Below, one piece after another: positions 60,019-64,000 of a stretch of DNA of 64,000 nt (position 1 is its first letter; each line of letters starts with the position of its first letter). Under the pieces are notes generated by a model. That model saw nothing but the letters and a program-made list of their open reading frames with translations. It was not told the origin of the DNA and did no database searches. Source of the stretch: Eubacteriales bacterium. GTDB taxonomy: Bacteria; Bacillota; Clostridia; Peptostreptococcales; Anaerovoracaceae. The stretch spans positions 1 through 64,000 of the forward strand of contig JAQWFH010000002.1 in assembly GCA_028704515.1 (NCBI GenBank). Reading direction: 5' to 3'. Both the position numbers and the translations under genes were made by a program.

Positions 60019-60246
60019 TTATTGAACAATTTCTACAGTCACTTTTTTGTTCGCCTTAGTTGCCGCAGCTTTTACTACAGTTCTGATCGCCTTAGCTATT
60101 CTTCCCTGCTTTCCTATTACTTTACCCATGTCGTCAGGGGCAACCCTAAGCTCTATTACGGTTCCTTGTCTTCCTGGAACCTCTTTTACTTCTACAGCTT
60201 CCGGATTGGCGACCAATGATTTTGCAATCGATTCAACCAAACTCAT
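60019..60246 (-). CDS. khpA: KhpA, KH-domain RNA-binding protein
   Basis: Protein of 75 residues, one KH domain with the GKQGRIAKAIRTVVKAAA loop-helix. It usually pairs with KhpB/Jag to bind RNAs and affect division and cell size. ATG 60246 is preferred over the Met one codon upstream. Between rpsP and rimM as in most Firmicutes. Confidence 0.92.
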   Translation of the reverse strand: MSLVESIAKSLVANPEAVEVKEVPGRQGTVIELRVAPDDMGKVIGKQGRIAKAIRTVVKAAATKANKKVTVEIVQ

Positions 60247-60266
60247 CATTTTACTTCACCGCTTTC

Positions 60267-60509
60267 CTATCCTATGATTCCGGATTTCTTGAAAAGCGTC
60301 TTTACTGTTTCTGTAGGCTGTGCACCAGTATCGAGCCACTTCTTTGCCTTTTCTTCATCAATCTTGATTTCCTTTGGTTCTACCATAGGATTGTAGTATC
60401 CGATTTCTTCGATAAATTTACCGTCTCTTGGTGATCTTGCATCAGCAACTACTACTCTGTAAAAAGGCTTCTTATGTGCGCCCATTCTCTTTAATCTAAT
60501 CTTTACCAT
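60267..60509 (-). CDS. rpsP: Ribosomal protein S16
   Basis: Protein of 80 residues with the conserved start [20 protein letters not shown] and [27 protein letters not shown] precedes ATG 60509. A small-subunit assembly protein. Confidence 0.97.
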   Translation of the reverse strand: MVKIRLKRMGAHKKPFYRVVVADARSPRDGKFIEEIGYYNPMVEPKEIKIDEEKAKKWLDTGAQPTETVKTLFKKSGIIG

Positions 60510-60583
60510 TTTTTGTCCTCCGAATTTATATTTTTTATTTATATCTAAATTCTTATTGAATTTATGACCTCAAACTTGCGAGC

Positions 60584-61918
60584 CTAAAACCCTCTTAGCA
60601 TCTTATTTTTTTTCATTTTGCCACCCGTAAGCTGTTTCATCATCTTGCGAGCTTCCTCGTATCTCTTTATAAGTTGATTTATTTTTGATACGGGCTGGCC
60701 TGATCCGGCAGCAATTCTCTTCCTTCTGCTTGCATTTAAAAGAGAGGCGTTTCTTCTTTCCTCCGGAGTCATCGATAAAATAATTGCTTCCATTTTTACG
60801 AATTCTTGCTCCGATTCACTGAGCTGATCTCCCGTTACTGCGCTTGCATTGACTCCCGGTATCATCTCAAGAAGCTTTGCCACACCGCCCATGTTCTTCA
60901 CCTGACCCATTTGTTCAAGGAAGTCTTCGAGCGTAAATTCGTTTTTCTTTATCTTTTTCTCCAGCTGAGCGGCCTTCTCGTCATCGTAATTTTCCTGTGT
61001 CTTTTCGATGAGACTAAGGAGGTCTCCCATGCCGAGTATCCTGCTTGCCATCCTTTCGGGATGAAATACCTCAAGAGCGTCGGATTTTTCACCTACTCCG
61101 ATAAACTTAATCGGCTTGCCCGTAACCTTCTTGGTAGATAAGGCCGCGCCCCCTCTGGCGTCACCGTCCATCTTCGTCATGACAATTCCGTCTATGCCAA
61201 GCCTGTCGTTAAAGCCCTGTGCCGCATTTACGGCATCCTGCCCTGTCAACGCGTCGACTACAAGCAAAATTTCATGCGGTTTGACTGCAGTCTTTATTCG
61301 AACCAGCTCATCCATCAGATCGTCATCTATTTGGAGACGACCTGCGGTATCGACGATCAAAACATCGAAGCCCTTAAGCTCTGCTTCCTTCATTGCAGCA
61401 AGCGCTATTTTCTCCGGCTCCTTGCTGTCACGCATAGTAAACACCGGTGTATCAACACTCTTTCCGACAATTTCAAGCTGATCGATTGCGGCAGGTCTAT
61501 ATATGTCACAGGCACAAAGCATCGGCTTCTTGCCGTTTTTCTTGAGATATACGGCCAACTTTCCGCACGTAGTTGTCTTACCTGTTCCCTGTAGCCCCAC
61601 CATAAGAAGAACGGTGAACCCTCTGGACGAATATGTCAGCTTGCTTCCGGTCCCTCCCATGAGTTCTGTCAGCTCTTCATTTACTATTTTTATAACCTGC
61701 TGCGCAGGATTAAGGCTTTCATGGATTTGTGCACCCATAGATTTCTCTTTAACGGATGCGATAAATTCCTTTACTATCTTGAAGTTGACATCGGATTCGA
61801 GAAGCGCAAGCCTGACTTCTCGCATGGCCTGATCAATATCATCTTCTGTCAATATTCCTTTTCCTTTAAGTTTTTTAAAGACACCCTGCAGCTTTTCCGA
61901 TAAATTTTCAAATGCCAT
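60584..61918 (-). CDS. ffh: Signal recognition particle protein Ffh (SRP54)
   Basis: GTPase of 444 residues. N domain helices, G1 GLQGTGKTTTCGKLA near 108-122, G3 DTAGRLQIDDDLMDEL near 188, G4 TKMDGDARGG near 246, and the Met-rich M domain at the end. With 4.5S RNA it delivers membrane proteins to FtsY. It follows ylxM, as usual. Confidence 0.97.
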   Translation of the reverse strand: MAFENLSEKLQGVFKKLKGKGILTEDDIDQAMREVRLALLESDVNFKIVKEFIASVKEKSMGAQIHESLNPAQQVIKIVNEELTELMGGTGSKLTYSSRGFTVLLMVGLQGTGKTTTCGKLAVYLKKNGKKPMLCACDIYRPAAIDQLEIVGKSVDTPVFTMRDSKEPEKIALAAMKEAELKGFDVLIVDTAGRLQIDDDLMDELVRIKTAVKPHEILLVVDALTGQDAVNAAQGFNDRLGIDGIVMTKMDGDARGGAALSTKKVTGKPIKFIGVGEKSDALEVFHPERMASRILGMGDLLSLIEKTQENYDDEKAAQLEKKIKKNEFTLEDFLEQMGQVKNMGGVAKLLEMIPGVNASAVTGDQLSESEQEFVKMEAIILSMTPEERRNASLLNASRRKRIAAGSGQPVSKINQLIKRYEEARKMMKQLTGGKMKKNKMLRGF

Positions 61919-61937
61919 AGTCAGTATCCTTTCTTAT

Positions 61938-62303
61938 CTATATTTCCAAATTGTCTATGATGGCTTTTATACTCTTAAGCTCTTCGTTGAGCTTAACATC
62001 GCAATTGTTTTTGTCTATAATTGAACTCAATCTTTTGTCTATTTCCAGGATTGCTTTGCGACTTTCAGCAAATCGCTTCATGAGACCCAGCTTTTCCTCG
62101 TAACCCAAAAGAGATTTCTCTGCATTTTTCAGCGATATATGAACAGCTTGCCTCGATATCCCGTATTCCGAAGAAATTTCGGACAAAGAGTAGTTTTCCT
62201 GATGGTATAGGTTCATTACATCTCTTTGCTTTTCCGTAAGCAGCCTACCATAAAAGTCATATAGCAGGCTCGTTTCGGTTAACCTATCAAACATATATCT
62301 CAC
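61938..62303 (-). CDS. ylxM: YlxM family HTH protein
   Basis: Protein of 121 residues (UPF0122). Sigma-like helix-turn-helix YSLSEISSEYGISRQAVHIS near 37-56. In streptococci the homologue modulates SRP GTPase activity. First gene of ylxM-ffh-rpsP. Confidence 0.92.
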   Translation of the reverse strand: MRYMFDRLTETSLLYDFYGRLLTEKQRDVMNLYHQENYSLSEISSEYGISRQAVHISLKNAEKSLLGYEEKLGLMKRFAESRKAILEIDKRLSSIIDKNNCDVKLNEELKSIKAIIDNLEI

Positions 62304-62343
62304 CTCGCTTCATGACAATATTATCACCACACTAAATTAACAT

Positions 62344-62383
62344 AAAAAAATATGCCTGTCAAGTATTTTTACTTGAAAGGCAT
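62344..62383 (-). terminator. Terminator of the sppA/deacylase transcript
   Basis: On the minus strand ATGCCTTTCAAGTA pairs with TACTTGACAGGCAT (one mismatch) around AAAA, then ATTTTTTT. It lies 15 bases past the deacylase stop and separates it from ylxM. Confidence 0.85.
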
Positions 62384-62397
62384 GATTATTGAAAATA

Positions 62398-63351
62398 TTA
62401 ATCCTTGAATTCCAATTCTTCTGGCTTTCTAAGCCTTTGATGCTTGTAAATAGGCACATTGTATTTTTCACCCAAGGCACGGACTAAATCCTTATAGCAG
62501 CCCTTCATCTTATCATGGAATGCGATTGCCGAAATGCCGCCCTTTATGGATTCTACGCAATTAGAAATTCTTTCAAGGCCATCTTCATTCTCGTATTCTC
62601 CCGCAACAAGCCATTGGTTTGCTATTATATGGGTTACGCCGAATGCCTCATCATCCCACGAAGTAAGGGCAGCCTCTGCATAATTAGGGTCAAAGTGAAC
62701 GCCTCCAACGCAAAGCAAATTGTGTATTTTCTTCCCGTCACTGTCAAATATTTTTGTAGTTGCACGAGCAAGTGCACGACAAGCATCTCTGTTATTCCAG
62801 CTGCTCTCATCGCTTCCGACTTCAACGTCCATCATTGGCACTGTGAATTCCAGGAGAAGATTTGGATCTCCCTCTCCATCGTACACTCCCGACCAATGCG
62901 TCGCTTCCGTTACAACTTTATATTCCTCAAGGCCTGCAGCCTTTCTGTTCTCATCTATAGCAAGAAGTAAATTCCTCATATATTCCGGTGCGGACGGCCC
63001 ATACACGCCTGAGTTGACATCACCCAAAGAGTGAACAGTAAGCACGTTATCCGGGGCATTTTCGCCCTCATGCCATGTCAGCATTCCACAAATGTCAAAA
63101 TCCGAGAAATATTTCTTCATCTCAGGTAAGAACCTAGGGTAATCCCTGCATACAGCGATATCTGTAGGGACGAAATAAAATTCGTTGCCTTTTTCATCGG
63201 TGTTTTTCATAACCCGACGCCCTTGGAAAGTTATATCGGTTTCTTCCTGGAAACATCCTTCTTCTTCCAATATATCCCATATAATGTATGATACGTATCC
63301 CCATTCTTTATTATTTGCGATAAAATATACCGCCTTCTTGTTTGTAGCCAT
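62398..63351 (-). CDS. DTD2/GEK1-type D-aminoacyl-tRNA deacylase
   Basis: Protein of 317 residues; ATG 63351 (AAAGGAG upstream) gives the start MATNKKAVYFIANNKEWGYV. Family markers are THWSGVYDGEG near 166-176, LEFTVPMMDVEVGSDESSWN near 182-201 and LLCVGGVHFDPNYAEAAL near 226-243, whose histidines are expected zinc or catalytic ligands. The DTD2 family is best known from archaea and plants, where it removes D-amino acids and aldehyde adducts from tRNAs. The gene follows sppA by about 20 bases. Family assignment is by motif memory and moderately sure. Confidence 0.72.
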   Translation of the reverse strand: MATNKKAVYFIANNKEWGYVSYIIWDILEEEGCFQEETDITFQGRRVMKNTDEKGNEFYFVPTDIAVCRDYPRFLPEMKKYFSDFDICGMLTWHEGENAPDNVLTVHSLGDVNSGVYGPSAPEYMRNLLLAIDENRKAAGLEEYKVVTEATHWSGVYDGEGDPNLLLEFTVPMMDVEVGSDESSWNNRDACRALARATTKIFDSDGKKIHNLLCVGGVHFDPNYAEAALTSWDDEAFGVTHIIANQWLVAGEYENEDGLERISNCVESIKGGISAIAFHDKMKGCYKDLVRALGEKYNVPIYKHQRLRKPEELEFKD

Positions 63352-63371
63352 TTCTAAAATTTCTCCTTTCT

Positions 63372-64000
63372 TTATTGTTTTGCAAGTGCCTCGCAAAGAT
63401 AGCTAGCCGGATAACCGCCCTTACTATCAACAAAGTTTAAAATTGCTGCAGCTTCACTTGATTTTGTAATTTCTTCAAATCCGGAAAATACGTTCGTGAA
63501 TATATTTGTTTCTCCGACAAACTTCATATCTGTAAGCAAGCATGTTGACTTGTCTTTTTTAATCTTCTTAAGCATGCGCTCATACGCTTCATCAATACCG
63601 CCTATCTTATCAATCAAGCCTATTTCTTTAGCCTGTGCTGCGCTGTATATCCTTCCGTCAGCTATGCCTTTTACATATGCGGTATCCATATTGCGCCCTT
63701 CCGCAACAACACCAACAAACTGTTGATAGGCTTCATCGATTAAGTTTCTCCAAATAGCTTCTTCCTCTTGCGTCATTTCATCATACATGGACCCCATTGC
63801 TTTATTCTGGCCTGAAGTTATTGTTTTGACCTTAATGCCGTGATTGCTCAGAAATTCGGAAAAATCAAACATATTTCCGATTGTCACGCCAATTGAGCCT
63901 GTCCAAGTATTTCTGTTTGCAAAAATTTCATCGCAAGGAGCCGAAATATAATAGCCCCCGGAAGCCGCCATATTACCCATTACTGAGTATACTGGTCTAC
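63372..64000 (-). CDS. sppA: Signal peptide peptidase SppA (partial, runs off the right edge)
   Basis: The last 209 codons are present; the frame continues through 64000 without a start, so the N-terminus is outside the window. The catalytic serine is in GNMAASGGYYISAPCDEIFA and the lysine in ITSGQNKAMGSMYDEM, spaced as in the short Gram-positive SppA. S49 serine protease on the outer face of the membrane; degrades left-over signal peptides. Co-transcribed with the deacylase. Confidence 0.92.
   Translation of the reverse strand, partial: RPVYSVMGNMAASGGYYISAPCDEIFANRNTWTGSIGVTIGNMFDFSEFLSNHGIKVKTITSGQNKAMGSMYDEMTQEEEAIWRNLIDEAYQQFVGVVAEGRNMDTAYVKGIADGRIYSAAQAKEIGLIDKIGGIDEAYERMLKKIKKDKSTCLLTDMKFVGETNIFTNVFSGFEEITKSSEAAAILNFVDSKGGYPASYLCEALAKQ

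Overview
The window reads as the chromosome of an anaerobic, endospore-forming Gram-positive bacterium of the class Clostridia. The evidence is the cotJABC spore-coat operon, the clostridial gene orders (ylxM-ffh-rpsP-khpA-rimM-trmD; yggS-sepF-divIVA-lspA-rluD; yicC-gmk-rpoZ), a Gram-positive type IV pilus operon without secretin, and an Fe-S enoate reductase typical of amino-acid or bile-acid fermenters. Genus cannot be fixed from sequence alone; a relative of the Peptostreptococcales/Anaerovoracaceae is only a guess. I recognised no rRNA, tRNA or CRISPR array.

Region 1 (1 to about 15,245) is accessory DNA, visibly richer in G and C than the rest. It holds an IS1595-like transposase, a decayed XRE regulator, a stub of a large serine recombinase, a TnpV gene, two very large S-layer-homology (SLH) surface proteins rich in beta-helix repeats, and an operon-like run of a small HTH protein, a LytTR response regulator, a GHKL (AgrC-like) sensor kinase and a small Cys-rich protein placed directly before the larger surface protein. 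It looks like the remains of one or more integrative elements inserted just downstream of uraA.

Region 2 (15.2-22.3 kb) is core: uraA and pyrR behind a readable PyrR attenuator, a small alarmone synthetase, the cotJABC spore-coat operon, a YgjP-like metallopeptidase, and a large OYE-type enoate reductase with a perfect-consensus promoter.

Region 3 (22.4-34.3 kb) is one minus-strand type IV pilus operon: three minor pilin-like genes, pilB, pilT, pilC, the major pilin, prepilin peptidase, pilM, pilN, pilO, and last an 824-codon prepilin whose C-terminal half carries GLUG-type repeats. A promoter (TTGCAA-17-TATAAT) sits upstream. The giant last pilin is a good adhesin candidate.

Region 4 (34.4-43.5 kb) has an FMN-dependent 2-hydroxy-acid dehydrogenase with an N-terminal Cys cluster, a minimal zincin, rpsB-tsf with a structured leader, a LytTR-only regulator, yicC-gmk-rpoZ, rqcH and pgeF. 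Region 5 (43.5-53.4 kb) is a complete glycogen operon, glgB-glgC-glgD-glgA-glgP plus a GH13 amylase, for building and mobilising a storage glucan.

Region 6 (53.5-64 kb) is the division/translation/secretion block: flavin reductase, rluD, lspA, divIVA, sepF, yggS, an HlyD-like membrane protein, trmD, rimM, khpA, rpsP, ffh, ylxM, then a DTD2-type D-aminoacyl-tRNA deacylase and a sppA gene that runs off the right edge. Coordinates of starts are refined where a Shine-Dalgarno sequence decides between candidates.
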